DNA of 64,000 nt from Rhizopus arrhizus (GCA_024220505.1 JAKZZE010000017.1:186001-250000), one strand, 5' to 3'; shown: positions 43,725 through 56,347, numbered from the stretch's first letter. A program made the numbers and translations. Notes: generated by a model not told the origin, from the letters alone.

Positions 43725-45039
43725 ATGTACAAAGACAACAACACATTTATGAATCGATGGAGTATTCGACAAGCCAACAGTAGACTTCATGCACATGGAA
43801 TACAAAAAGCATTAGAAGACGACCTTTCTCGTAAAATTCAACAAGATGAAAAAGTACAGACGGGGATAGCCATTCCACTGACTGATTTGCATTCCACCAA
43901 TCCCTACTTGAGCGGCATACCCATGATTCAAAAACCTTCACGATCCACACATGGTTCCATGAAGACGTATGGATTCAGAGATCCCTTTGCGTCTGCACCC
44001 ATGGAGGCGTGGCAGGAAATTAAGGATTACAATTTACGAGTGAATGGACTACCGGTACTAGACCAAATGATGCGACTTCACACCTACAGTCCCCTCACAC
44101 AATCACACTTTGCCGCCTTTTTACGACGTCGACGAGTAGAGCAAAACCTGAGTTTCCTGATGGAGCTCGAGACACACGAAAAGCTCTGGAGAGCGTACCT
44201 TCAAAGCATCGATCGACACAACCGACAGCGACTCTCACGTTTTCTAGAATCGGCCGCAGAGAAGGAGAAGAAGGAAAAAAAGGGGGATGAGTTGATAGGA
44301 AGCTACCGTGAGACACCTGACACAGAGGATTTACTCCAACCGCCTTCTGCCCATCCCACCGCACCGCATCCTTCGACCGCCCTAGGCGGCAGTGATCGAT
44401 CGCTTTCGAGAGAGGATCTGGTCCAGAATGCGAATCGGATCTATCAGACCTACTGTGCGCCGCAAGATGTTCAGCAACGCATTCATCTACCCGAAGATTA
44501 TCTAGCGGTCCTAAGGGACCTTCAAGGTCGACCGGAACCGATCGTGTTTGAATCAGCCAAGACGCATGTCTTTGAGATCCTCAACGTGTTTTATTATCCA
44601 CTGTTTGTGGACGAAGTCTTGAACGAAAACATCTCACTCGGTACCTCCCGACTCTCTCTCGTCTTTGGCGTGCTTCTCTTAACCCTCGCGTACTCACTCG
44701 AATTGTCCCTTGTCTTTTTGGATTCTTCATCGTCCAGGTGGTTTGCTTTGATACCCTTCTTCTTTGGCTGGTCAGCGTTACTGACGAGTGTGACTAAATT
44801 CGCTTGGTGGCTTGGTATTACGAGTTTTAGGTAATGAGGCTCAAGGGGGGGGGGAGTGAGGTAGCATGTATTGATCCATTGTGAATAGTGAAATACAGTT
44901 CATGGCTTATTCTGAAATTCAAGATGTGAATGTGAAACGAATACATCGTAAAAGAGGATGGCTCTGGTTAGCCTTTATTATTTTATTATCCATACTTAAT
45001 ACAATCATTTTTATTTTTATTCCTTCACATCGATTATAA
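43725..45039 (+). CDS. RAX1: RGS-domain membrane protein RAX1
   Basis: Exons 43725-44830 and 44889-45039 give 418 residues. The RGS domain (~120-300) has HFAAFLRRRRVEQNLSFLMELE, then VQNANRIYQTYCAP, RIHLPEDYLAVLRDL and VFESAKTHVFEILNVFYYPLFV, with a low-complexity insert between. Three membrane helices close the protein (LSLVFGVLLLTLAYSLEL, WFALIPFFFGWSALL, and WLWLAFIILLSILNTIIFIF in exon 2). RGS followed by C-terminal helices is the Rax1 architecture, a cortical landmark for bud-site choice in yeast. The intron carries a G10 run. Exon 1 is GC-rich compared with flanks. Confidence 0.88.
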
Positions 45040-45076
45040 ATAAAAAGGTACTTTATTAATAGAGTGCACATTATGA

Positions 45077-45556
45077 TCAGGACAATTGAATACCCATTCT
45101 TTGAATAAACCAATTGAATGAAACAATGAGCTGTAACTTGGTCTGTTCTTTTTTAATCATTATCTTATCCTCTGACAAGTTCATCAAGTCCAGTTCACCT
45201 TGCTGATCGTCTTCTCTAAACAGGTGGATCCAGTATGGACAATAGACTCTTAATCCTTGTAACAGTGATGAACACTGATGGGTTTCAAAGACGAGTGAAT
45301 GAGAATTGAAAGAGATACAGAACAGTTGGAGGACAGGTTGACGGATAGCAAAGTCCCTGTTACATAAAAGAGCAAAATAATCAGATGCGGTATATAAATC
45401 AAGTCTCCATGCTTGTGCTCTGATTTGATTCAACAAGATTGATTTGCAGTACATCTTTAATTGATCACTTTTACTCCACTTTAATAATTGAACAAGATCA
45501 TCAACAGCAAGTAAAGAAAATATATATAAAATAATCTCTGCCGGTAATTGATTCAT
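45077..45556 (-). CDS. F-box protein
   Basis: A single exon, 159 residues. The N-terminal LPAEIILYIFSLLAVDDLVQLL is a clear F-box for Skp1 binding. The rest (NQIRAQAWRLDLYTASDYF, LFCISFNSHSLVF) gives no recognised substrate domain; small F-box proteins of this kind are numerous in Mucoromycota. It is tail-to-tail with RAX1 (37 bp apart). Confidence 0.8.
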   Translation of the reverse strand: MNQLPAEIILYIFSLLAVDDLVQLLKWSKSDQLKMYCKSILLNQIRAQAWRLDLYTASDYFALLCNRDFAIRQPVLQLFCISFNSHSLVFETHQCSSLLQGLRVYCPYWIHLFREDDQQGELDLMNLSEDKIMIKKEQTKLQLIVSFNWFIQRMGIQLS

Positions 45557-45761
45557 TTAAAAAGAGACACAAGGAAAAAGAAAAGGTGGTAAAGAATGTT
45601 GTCATAATGAAATTTCTATTTTTAACACTTGTTTTTCTTTGTTTAAAATGATCTACACTTCAACTATAAATAAAGTACAATTTTATTTTATTCTTTCTTT
45701 ACCTCTTTCTCTCACTTCTCAATCTTACCCCCCCTTCCATTCTTTTATTTGTACTCCAATC

Positions 45762-45959
45762 ATGTTACCATGGATTCATCTATTCACTAAAAAGACCCGT
45801 TCCATCTATGAAGAACAAGATGATTCAAGCATATCTACAAACGATAGCTGGCATTATTGTCCACACTGCCAAGTTGGATTCTCAACCGAAACTAGACATC
45901 ACTGGCACTTGAGCCTATGTAAACTTATACAGCAAAGCAATAAAAAAAACACACTATGA
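45762..45959 (+). CDS. Small C2H2/C2HC zinc-finger protein (65 aa)
   Basis: Starting at ATG 45762 the frame gives 65 residues with one finger, YCPHCQVGFSTETRHHWHLSLC (C-X2-C pair, then a His cluster and a Cys). The frame also runs upstream, but that part is hydrophobic leader-like DNA without family features. A C-run lies just before the ATG. The function is unknown. Confidence 0.6.
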   Translation: MLPWIHLFTKKTRSIYEEQDDSSISTNDSWHYCPHCQVGFSTETRHHWHLSLCKLIQQSNKKNTL

Positions 45960-46013
45960 GAAATAAAAGTCTGAAATAAAAATCTCATCTTTTTTTAATA
46001 TGTGCTTCATTTT

Positions 46014-46291
46014 TTATAATAAACTATAGTTTGATATACTGGATGAATTGCTATTTACAGTGGATGACTTAGTGTGAATACGATGATTGAAAGAGGACAG
46101 GAAGGGTTCTAATAGTGGTGATGAAGGTGGAGTATAAATAATGATGCTGATCTTTTCACTGGTATCCTTTTTACGACAAGACTCTGAACAATACAACTAA
46201 TCTTTGTTATTATCATTTAATGCTGTTATCAACAACCTACACTATCTTCAACACAATAACAATCACACATAATACACCAAGAAAGATCCAT
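46014..46291 (-). CDS. ECL1: Ecl1-family (extender of chronological lifespan) protein
   Basis: Exons 46241-46291 and 46014-46196, split by a 44-bp intron, give 77 residues. Start MDLSWCIMCDCYC; exon 2 continues LYCSESCRKKD. The Cys pattern (WCxxCxC...LYCSxxCRxxD) and ~80-residue size fit the fungal Ecl1 family. The C-terminus is Ser/Asn-rich with TPPSSPLL. In fission yeast Ecl1-type proteins extend chronological lifespan and respond to sulfur and zinc limitation. The assignment rests on the short Cys motif. Confidence 0.72.
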
Positions 46292-47771
46292 TTATTTACA
46301 ATAAAAAAAAAAGGAAAAAAAAAAAGAAAAATATCGAAATACTCTGTTTATATAAACTGATCTCTCTCTCTCTCTCTCTTTCTTCCCTTTCCTCCCCCCC
46401 CCCTTTTTTTTATAAAAACATTAAAATTCATCCAATCATATCACCTATTTTTATACTCAAGAGAACCGTGCGCACACAGGCTTCACTTTTGAACTCTTGC
46501 CTTTATTTTGAATGCCTTTCAACAAAGGGTGATGACAGTGAACATTGGATCTGTTTTATAAAGACCTTTTTTTTTATCTTTTTTATTTTGCATATTTCCC
46601 CTTTTAAACTCGTTCGTCATGATTATCCAATAAAAAACACCCCCTTTGCTTCTTTTTTCTCCTTTCTATTTTTTCTCTTTGACGCTCCAAGTGCATACGT
46701 TTCAGAAGAAAAAAGAATATAAATATTTAGAATGTGAGCTGTGGTTAACATCAATGATTTAAAAGTACATTTTTATTTAATGATTTAAAAAAAAGATGAA
46801 CCTGGTTCACTTCTCGCTTTGTATGTATGTCTGTGCACTGCATGATAAAGAACTTGGCATACTTTAAAAAGTGGTAGTTGAAGTATCTTGAGATGAAATG
46901 TAAATATTTAAGGCAAAGAACCTTGAGCTTAAATCAATTAAAATGAACAACTAAACCACAATAAAGAAAATACCATGCCTTTTTTTGAATTCATCAATTG
47001 ATCTTTTTTCTTTTCGAATAGATACACAAGTATACTAAATTTGTATATCAGAGCTTTTTGAGCCCAAAAAGGGTACCCTTAAATAGAAAGGGGGTGCTGT
47101 ATGTCTTTCCTCTAAGCTGCTTCCCTATCAGCTGCTCCTTTTTCTAATATCCAACATCAACTCGCTCATTTTTAAGGAGAGCGCATACAGGGTTTTCAAA
47201 ATAAATTTTTGCATCTAATCTTTTAGGTAAAATTTACAGTTGAAGGAGTCAAGAACAATATGAATATAGACTAGGCTTAGAATTGGATCAAAGAGGTACA
47301 CTTTAGCTTGTAGCATGTCTATGGATTGATATCTAACACTTTATTTAGTCAGCGTCAACAATGGTTTCATAAATAGTCAAAGACATCCTATCACTTTTCC
47401 CAATCGAGACGTGTTTGATAAATTTGCAGACAAAAACATATGAATCCCCTTTTTGAAACATGTACATGTTCATAACAATATACATTTTATGTTTTATTTT
47501 CTAATTTATCAAATACTAATTATCTTTATGTGATAGTCATACCTCAATATCGTTATTGTCTTGGATGTCATCAAGCGATAGGAAGCTTTTAGACATAAAA
47601 AAAATGCCAATCCAAATGGTTGACGAGATCAAGCGATGTTTATATATTTTTGTGTAATCAATAAAGTAGCCATGTCAGTTGTATTAAATGAAGACAATAC
47701 TTGGTCTTTATTCTACAAATTATATAAATATGATGCAAGCTGCTTTTTTACAAGTACAAAGTTAGCCCCAT
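46292..47771. other. Gene-free stretch
   Basis: No gene recognised in 1.5 kb. It holds A/G-rich runs, a CT microsatellite (46361-46385), a C-run (46394-46403) next to T-runs, and AT-rich filler. It presumably contains the ECL1 promoter. Confidence 0.4.
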
Positions 47772-50700
47772 TTATTGTAGTTTATTTTGTGCCAAAAAAG
47801 TACACCAATCTTCGGCATTCATGTCGTTTGGTACACCCCAGAATGAGTTTGTTGTTATACCTTCAGAATTTTGAAATAGTAGAGGGTCAGTCGATATATT
47901 TTCGCTAGGAATAGTGCCTAGGTTAAGATGATTGATAGCTGCTTCTGTATCTGAATTGAAGACAATGCTTTGATCACCAAAAGATGGTGCATAAGAAAAG
48001 GGCATATTGGGGTTGTGCAGTGGAAACTCTGTGTTTTGATTGAAGGCTGAGACATTTTGTACACTAGACGTCGCATCAAAGGGAATCTGCATATTTGCAT
48101 TATTGAAACTGGACAAAGGTTGGGCTTGACTGAACATTGGATTCTGGCTAGTCGTATTAAATCCAAATTGCCTGATTGAGTATAAATCATTCACATCAAT
48201 CAGCTGCTGCTGCATATCATTGTTTCCTACCAGGCTATTTTCCATAAAATAATAATTGTCGCTTGAAACTTGCTGAGAAGGAAGATAGAGTTGATCGAGC
48301 CAACTACAGTCCTTTGTAGATGCTGTAGATCTATGTTCTTCTGCCTTCTTTTCAGGAAGCCAATAACTTTTTAGCGTCTGATCAGGTTCCTTTGCAGCTG
48401 AAAGGTTTTCCTGGTTATCTTTGTTGATCAGTCCTGGGATTTTACTTTGTAATGAATGTTCGACTTGTTGTTGGGATTTTAACTGTTCAGCGAATTCTGG
48501 ATCTTCCGCACATAGCTTGCTGCTCAAAATTCTTTTTCTTAAAAGGTTTTCCATCCCGTCCTTTCCAGGCCAGAGTAGATTTAACTTATCGATGACAGCA
48601 AGGGCTCGAACAAGTTTCGACTTGGCTGCCTGTGCTGTTGTTTTGTCTGAGCTTCGTGCATTAAAGACGTGGATCAAAGTTGCGGTTATAGTAGAGTAAA
48701 GTGAAAATCCCCACAGGAAATCACGATAGTTCATACGGTCCGCTATGTCAATAATTCTCACTGCTGCACTAGTACAGATAGCTAAGGAAGCCTGTGATGA
48801 AAGCTTTGGTTTATCTTTGTCTGTATCTTGCCTAATAAAGGGGCGATGCAATAGTATCAATGAGGTATAATAAGAAATAGAAATGAGCCCTGTAGAAATT
48901 TTAACCATTTAATTTAAAGCAGGAGGTTTTCTCTTTAATAAAATACCTGGCATCGCAAGCAAAACGTCGTGCTTTACACTGTCTATACTCCACTTATCGA
49001 CAGAGGAAATATCTAATAGAGGAGGAAGAGCGGTTCTCCATTTAGATAGTTCGGTATCTAGGTATCCAACAATAGCATCACTGCCATGTTTAGCGCAATA
49101 TATTTTTCCTTGAGGGGTATATAGGTTTTGTAAAATCATAGCTAGAATTCTTGATAGTCTGACCATTTGAATAAGTGGCTGATAGAGAGGTACTATCTTT
49201 GATTTGCGTTTATTTGCTGACTCTTCGTCTAAAGAAGGAAATCGAGGTAGATGCTGATCAGTTTCGGTCATTATATCCATTACTTCGTCCCAACTGGCGT
49301 CTTCTGATGGATACATCTCATCAAAATCCTAGGATATTGTTAACACCTCCTTTATTTTGATAATCGGACCATCTTTTTTACCTCATCAAATACAGTCAAC
49401 GGTTTGCCAGTCTCAGCAGAGTACCAGCAATCTTGCATGTAAACATACCACCATACTCTGCGTCTTGTTTCCTTTTCTTCTTGAGAGATGTCCAGCTTTT
49501 CGCTTGATCTACAGTAACCTAAATCTTGGCACTGTAATAAATTTAGGTTGAATATGAAGATGTCAGACAAAAGAATATACCTTCCTAACAGACTATGCAA
49601 AAAGATGAATACATTTTAAGATTTTTCTATTTAAATATTCAAATACTTACACTATAACTCAAAATCCAGCCTGCTGTCCATCTATCAAAGTTAAAAGGCT
49701 GAAGCTCTCCAATTATAGTTGCCTGCACTACAGGTAGAGTAGGTATATATCTACGTTTACGATATTCTTGAAACCTAGTGTTAAGTCGCTCTGCTAAATC
49801 TCTAGGGATATTCCAGGATTCGTTACTGTTCAAGCTATCCGCATCACCAAATCTTTGACATACTGCAATATATTTTAGTGCTGCGAGATATATTGACAAT
49901 AGTAGGAATGCGAAAGGAAACTGGGGTCGAATCCTGCGATATTCTTGAAGAAAGGCGGTTTTATTGATGACTGGTGTAGAAGGGTAAATGTAAGCAAAGT
50001 ATCTATAAAAAGCATAAAAAAGAGCATCAAAGACATAGTATGAAGTTTCTTACACTTTTAACAATCTATCGCTCAAGTCTTTATCAATGCCAGCTATTTT
50101 CCAAATCCAATCTTCTATACCGTTGATGGGCTCGCCAGGATGAATAAGTCCAGCTGCGGTAGCATCCGTGACTGCATCTATATTTGTGTCTAGATCAATC
50201 ATTTCTGCTTTTCTTACATGCAAAATTTGCGAATTTTCTCTTATTTGCATCTGTATGCCTGCAGGATGAAAAAATTTGTTGAAAGCATCCCTAAATATTC
50301 TTCTTTCAATAGCTGTCTGAAATGTTCTCCTAGTCGCATGCGAATTGCTTTTTTTTTCTTCTATTGTGTCTTTTCCTTCCTCCTGGAGATTTGACGCATG
50401 CTTTGAAGTGTCTTCTTGTGAGTTGCTACTGTCATTGTCAAAATGATCTTGCTTATCATTAGCTATTTTTGCCAATAGATTTTCAATTCGTCCTAGTTTA
50501 TCCGTCAAAGAGGCTATATATCTTGTATTCAATTAGTTATTCTGTGACGTTTTGTTTTACAATTATGTTTAAAACCCTTTTGGTGGTCCTCTTTTTTTAA
50601 CACTTTTGATGTGTAACTTCAGTGATGTTGTTATATGCTGAGTCTAGTATAAACTTACTATAAATTGAAGGTGCATCCCTTCTCTGTCAATATGCAATTT

Positions 50701-50917
50701 CTGCAGGTTTTGGATCCTTCTGTTGTTTCACATTTTGCTTTTTTTGTTCTACACAGATCACTGATAACAGTATTAGCCTTAATTGCTTGATCTTTTAGTA
50801 AACATACCAAGCCCTCCTGTTTTTTCTTTTTTTTGATGAATTATTATAAATATTGTTATTGGGGACAATCTTAGCATATCTACGACTTCTATCACTATGT
50901 GTAATTTGATCGGGCAT
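47772..50917 (-). CDS. Zn2Cys6 fungal-specific transcription factor
   Basis: A multi-exon minus-strand gene, start ATG 50917. The binuclear cluster is assembled across introns: RRACDLCRTKKAKCE, then TCRNCILTEKGCTF, the linker KKRGPPKG and the dimerisation coil YIASLTDKLGRIENLLAKI. The middle homology region (fungal_trans) covers ~49300-50250 (INGIEDWIWKI, RRVWWYVYMQDCWYSAETGKP). It continues to the exon 47772-48908, whose C-terminus is rich in Asn/Gln/Ser/Phe and may activate transcription. The target is unknown; it lies directly downstream of a reductase gene on the same strand (66 bp between reductase stop and its ATG). Confidence 0.9.
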
Positions 50918-50982
50918 AAAAGAAAAAGGAAAAGCAGTAATTGTATCAAGAATGTCTTGGAATTTATTTATAAAGTTTCTAT

Positions 50983-52077
50983 TTACAACTCAGCAATTTT
51001 AACGACTTGCTTGCCAAAGTTCTTGCCCTTTAATACATCAACGAGGGCTTCAGGAGTGCTTTCAATACCTTCAGCGATAGTTTCACGATATTTAATTTGA
51101 CCGCTTTGAAGCCATTCGGTCATTTCTTTTCTAAAAGGTTCTTGCATTTCAGGACTGTTACTTACAATGAAACCACGCAACTCGAGGCTCTTGGCCACAA
51201 TTTGTATGAGATTGTGAACAGGCTCTGGCTTTTCACGGTTATATTGGGAGATCATACCACAGCAGACAATTCTAGCAAAAGTGTTTGCATTGTCGATAAC
51301 ATCTTCAAGCATCTTACCACCAACGTTTTCAAAATAAATATCAATACCCTTGGGACAGAGTTCTTTCAAAGCTTCAGCAGAATCTTTTGTTTTATAGTTG
51401 AAAGCAGCATCAAAGCCAATTTCTTTCAAGTATTCAACCTTTTCATCAGATCCAGCAGAGCCAACGACGTATAAACCAAGAATTTTACCAATCTGGCCTA
51501 CTAATTGACCAACGGCACCAGAGGCAGCTGAAACATACAGTGTTTCACCCTTCTTGGGCTTTCCAAATTTGATTAAACTAAGTGCAATGTATATTAGTTA
51601 ATTGTATTACATTTCCTTCACTGATTTCATTTACCCAACGTAAGCTGTCATACCAGGCATACCAAGGACACCAATGTAATTAGTAAGAGGAAGGCCGGAA
51701 GACTTGGCTTCATTTCTGACTTCGATGTAAGAAGTGAATTGTTCAGGAATAAGAGCATATTCAACGAATGGAAGCATACCGTAGACGAGATCGCCTACTT
51801 TGAACTTATCATTGCTCGACTTGAGAACCTCACCCATTGCATGGCCGTTCATAGGTTGGCCAAGAGGGAAAGCGGGTGAATAGGATTTCTTGCTTTCGTC
51901 TCTCATACGTCCACGCATATAGGGATCGACAGATAAGCATAAAACTTTGACCAAAACGCTGCCTTGAGGAATATCGGCATTGAGATCAATTTCTGATCTT
52001 TCGATCTTCATGTGCTCACCAGCTTCAGGGTAAGTGGTAGGGACTTTAGAGAAAATGACTTTAGTGTTTGAAACCAT
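50983..52077 (-). CDS. NADPH-dependent alkenal / prostaglandin-reductase-type MDR oxidoreductase
   Basis: Exons 51635-52077 and 50983-51577 give 345 residues. GroES-like N-terminal part: LVKVLCLSVDPYMRGRM. Rossmann part: LYVSAASGAVGQLVGQIGK (AxxGxxG cofactor loop), GSAGSDEKVEYLKEIGFDAAFNYK, then DIYFENVGGKMLEDV and IVCCGMISQYN. No structural-zinc cysteines are seen, as expected for this zinc-free MDR branch (LTB4 dehydrogenase / alkenal double-bond reductase). An in-frame ATG 57 bp upstream would add a short basic leader; I chose 52077 because family similarity starts there. Confidence 0.92.
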
Positions 52078-54069
52078 GATTGATTGCTTTGTGAGAAGTT
52101 TGTAAAAAGTTTTTTCTCTCATGGTTTTATATATGAAGGCTGCATTGTAAGTCCGAAATGAAAAAAGAATGGATAATTGCATTATAATGATTGTGTTACA
52201 CTAAATACTCTTAAAAGTATTTATTATTATAAATCGCTTAAAGCAAATCGTAAAAATATGCAGAATGATTATTAATACAGTGGACTACTTGTTAAATTGA
52301 CTCTATTTCAATCAAATGCATAATACTATATCAACACATACCCTTCTATCTTTATTCTCTCTTAGTTTCCTTTATCTCTTTATAAATCACTACTCTCATT
52401 GTTCACTCATTTCTAAAAAAAAGAAGCATTAGTGTTTTTTCGGGAAGATTACTTGGGTGAAATATTAATCCGTAAACAACACAGCTTTTGGGGTCCGATA
52501 TGTTTTACTTTTATAACATAATTGGGTACTTATATTCCCTATAAACTTTCAAGCATAATAAAGATCTATTCTTTAGGTAACTGTCAAAGCGATTCAACAT
52601 AATCCGTTTTGGTACTATTAGTTTCAAATACAAGCTATTTAAATAATCAATCGGGCTTACAGAGCGAATGAAAAAGATTAATTCATGTCGGTGAATTTAT
52701 GTAAAAACAGTCAACGTGTATGAAAGAGATGCAGTACCTATTTTAGCTTTACAAAGAATGAAAACTGAAATGCGAAATATACACATAATAACACCAGGCA
52801 AATATCATGAATCTTAATATACAACTGTTTTTCTATCATATTGTAGGGCTATTTCATGAGCTTATTATCAGAAAACCCAAGAAAATTTGGTGCAGTATGA
52901 ATCATCTGCTCATTTTTGGATCAAGTTTGATATAGTACAAATCCATGCTCATAGAAATAATTTATATGACCAATTGCTCGAGAACTACTACACTAGTATC
53001 ATGTTGGCTACAAAATCAACAGACATTTCACGTAAAGTATACTTTTTTTAGCGGCAAAAAGTTGTACCGAATACTTGCTCAATAACCAGTATTCGCTATG
53101 AGTGTTCATGGAATTTATTTGACCATAAACCTTAAGTTCATCAGTATGCCGCGCGGACTTTTTCTTTAATAGAAGTTGCACATGTACAGAGCATTGACGT
53201 GGCATACCGTATTTGGAATTTTTATTTGACTGTTGTTACGTAATAACCTTCAATTGAACCCATGGCTACCTATCCAAAAGATGCTGCCGCTTAAATCATC
53301 TTTAGCTTTTCAGTAGACCCAAATGGAAATCTCATAGCTTGTTCATTGAATAGTACTGTTTCTCTCTTTGTTATACTACCAGTGAGTACATGTTGTTTTA
53401 GATTGCTTTCATATATGGTTAACATTACCAGAGTCTATTTAGATAGCATTCAGATAATAAGATGAATATTTGTATGCCATTTAATGTGCTGTCATTGTCA
53501 TAATAATCTAGAGAAAAAAAGTACTAAAACCGAATTAGATCCTTTCCCAAAAAAATGTAAAGCTAGTTTAAGAGGGCTTGTATATGGTATGTATTACTCC
53601 TTCTCTAGGTAGGCTGTCTAATATAGATAGTTAACAGCCAAAGAGGCAATAACACCAACCGTGTGTGGAAGAGATGCAAATTTTGTGCTGGACTCCTCAT
53701 TTTTGTAAAATCTTTGAGCATGTTCGTATTTCATGCTAAAAAATAGTATTCTGAGTAAATACTCCTTTTTTGTTCTAAACTTTCTTTTGGAAATGTTAGC
53801 TACTAAAGATACTGCAATGTTGAATAGATTATATTAGAGTATCATTAAATGAATTTAAACCTTCAACCTTAAGAAGGTAGTATATACGATTTTTTTATGA
53901 AATGAATACCATATACTCAACAAAAGAATACTTGCGATAGATTTAATACGCAAAAGTTGGTTGCTTTTCTACATCTCATAATATAATTGCGTAATTATAG
54001 TCAGTAAAAATACATATAATCTTTCATATCCGTACACTCTAATTATTTCATCAGTCTTGTAGGTAGCTC
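52078..54069. other. Gene-poor stretch
   Basis: No gene recognised. Short coding-like antisense pieces (for example about 53010-53160) lack start, splice or family support and may be decayed exons. Confidence 0.35.
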
Positions 54070-54966
54070 TTTCATCTATTATTATATTCGCTGTCTAAAA
54101 TGTGAGACATTGCTCCCAAATAAATTTTTCTATCGTAGAAATCAATTTTGCTGGCCTTAGATTCGTTTGATGATAATAATAGAGCAGCCTCTAAGAAAAT
54201 AGACAAAAAAAGACTATTAAATATAGTTTTCCGTCATGAATACACTAATGGGCGCAATAGAAAACGTAACTATTACAAAAGTTTCCAAATTGGTCCTAAA
54301 TTCATCACAAGCTTTATGGAGTAACCTTACATTGTTTTAAACAGGTATTCTAAAAACATTAAAGTATCCTCATCTTTATAATCAACTTCAGGTTTTTGGT
54401 CAATTGATGTTTCTATATTGCTTTTGGTCATCCTAGAAGAGTTTAATGTTACGATTAAATTTATAATGATTTTCATTCATCTACGCTGCCAATAACAGAA
54501 TTAATGTATAGTATACATACATCAGAAATAGCATAACTTTCATCTTTATGTCGATATGCTCTCTGTACAACTTGCAGTCAAGTGATGGTCGTGAAGATAC
54601 ATTTCTCCCCACAAATCATACGGTAATATTCAGGGTTATAAACGAAAAACAGCTTAGCTCTACAGTTGTAACTTGATTAAAAATCAAATATGCGCACACC
54701 TGTAAGGATGAAATCTTTTCAAGTTTATTTCATTATCAGGAAACGCTACCCATTTCTTCCAAATTTCTGTATACTAAAAAGGAATGAGAAGCAGTTTAAA
54801 TCTTAATAGATTAGATTTAAACTTGCTTTTTACCGCTGTCTTGAAGTTGGGATTGCTTGAGCTTTTGCCCTTTTGTTTCTTCTTCTAAATTGCTTTTTGG
54901 TTTTCGATTTGTGCTCAAACCACTTTCATTTTCTGGTGTAACCTATTTTTATATACAACATGCAAA
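54070..54966 (-). pseudogene. Series of coding-like exon remnants, unknown protein
   Basis: Minus-strand segments read as protein with usable splice sites: VTPENESGLSTNRKPKSN, then YTEIWKKWVAFPDNEINL, FFVYNPEYYRMICGE, RAYRHKDESYAIS, DYKDEDTLMFLEYLF and SSNESKASKIDFYDRKIY. Several neighbouring segments join in frame, but the later ones need incompatible phases. I therefore treat it as a decayed multi-exon gene, perhaps transposon-borne. No family recognised. Confidence 0.45.
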
Positions 54967-55489
54967 TATTGATACTTTGATCAAATATAAAAAAGAATGT
55001 TTTTAAATGTTTTAAATTTTGAATGGTCATAAGGAAATTAGATTATGGTCTATTGTTTTTTCTATCAGGGCCGAGATGATACAATCATATAAGTACTTTA
55101 TTCAATTTCTCTATTATGTTATTTAGCATTTCAAGCATATTCTTGTATAGCATCTTGTCGATTGTCAAGAATACAGCTTGTGAAAGAACATAAATCGTTC
55201 TATCCAATTGGTACTTCTAGTGCGACAAAAATAGTACGGCTATAACTAATTATGATGGTTTAATATAGTTATTGGTTATAAAGGCGCATCCTTCACCAAG
55301 TATAAGCTCAAATTATCTCTATTCATAATAATAACTAAAAAGGAAGAGAAATACATTTTTATAAGAATCAAACTTGACAACATAACAATAACTACTAAAA
55401 TAGCTTGTATTTGTATAGTCTTCATTGTATGACTAACAACTTTGGTACTTGATCGTATATGCTTTCCTCATGCTTTCTCCATATGTCAG

Positions 55490-55613
55490 TGATATAATAA
55501 TATACTGATTGATTCACCAAAAACTTTACGAATAGCAGATAACTTAACCTGGCTGCAATCAATCATCATCCTTTTAGCTGGAGAATTACTAGTAGCGGCA
55601 TTTTTTATAGCCT
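55490..55613 (-). pseudogene. Possible MULE-type transposase fragment
   Basis: The minus strand reads SPAKRMMIDCSQVKLSAIRK followed by VFGESISILLYH, then a stop. The block resembles the catalytic-Asp region (MIDCS...A...VFG..I.ILLCHWH) of MULE-like transposases. It lies on the same strand and upstream of the remnants at 54070-54966 and may belong with them. Confidence 0.4.
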
Positions 55614-56347
55614 AGTGTAAGTTTCATAGACACTAATTAGCGTGTTTATCAACTACGCTTTGTTATCAAAACAAAATGAGAGTTTATAATTAAACTGAAT
55701 ATGAACTACTTTTTCATGATAAGGGACTTGTTGACGATAAGTGTAGTTAATGTCATTAATGCTATAATTGTTTGTTTCACTGGGAGATATCGTTATTAAA
55801 TAGACAGAAGAGAGGTATAAGCTAATTTTGAAGAGGGAAAGAAACGAGTTTCTCTAACTTGCTTTTAAATTCAGTTTCATCATGAGCATGCTAGTATCTA
55901 TTCTGTGACGTAATTATATAAGATCTTTAACCGTTGCAGTAATGAAAATGACAGTTTCTTTAATATAACATTTCACATGGGCACATAGCTATTTCCTGTA
56001 CCTGGATATATATGTACACAAGCTATTATATCATTGATATATTAAATTGAAGGAAGCTATGTTTGGTATGATTTTATGTGAAAGACGCGTTAAATAGATG
56101 CAAATGTTTAGTCATGATAACTGCCATAATCAAAAAACTTGTAAAAAAAAAGTAAGTTATAGTCATATTTTATACTTTAATGAACAACAAGAAAATAGGA
56201 AAGAGAGCATATATGAAATTACTGCGTGATTTGGCAACAAATGTAGCAACACGAAAAAAGGCACTGGATTCTTAAAAGTCACATTCATTCTCCCTTTTCT
56301 TTTAATTCACTCATTTACACACTTTCTTTTTTTTTATATACCTTAGA
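55614..56347. other. Upstream region of BUB3
   Basis: AT-rich, no gene seen; the last 60 bp are T-rich, as before other starts in the window. Confidence 0.4.
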
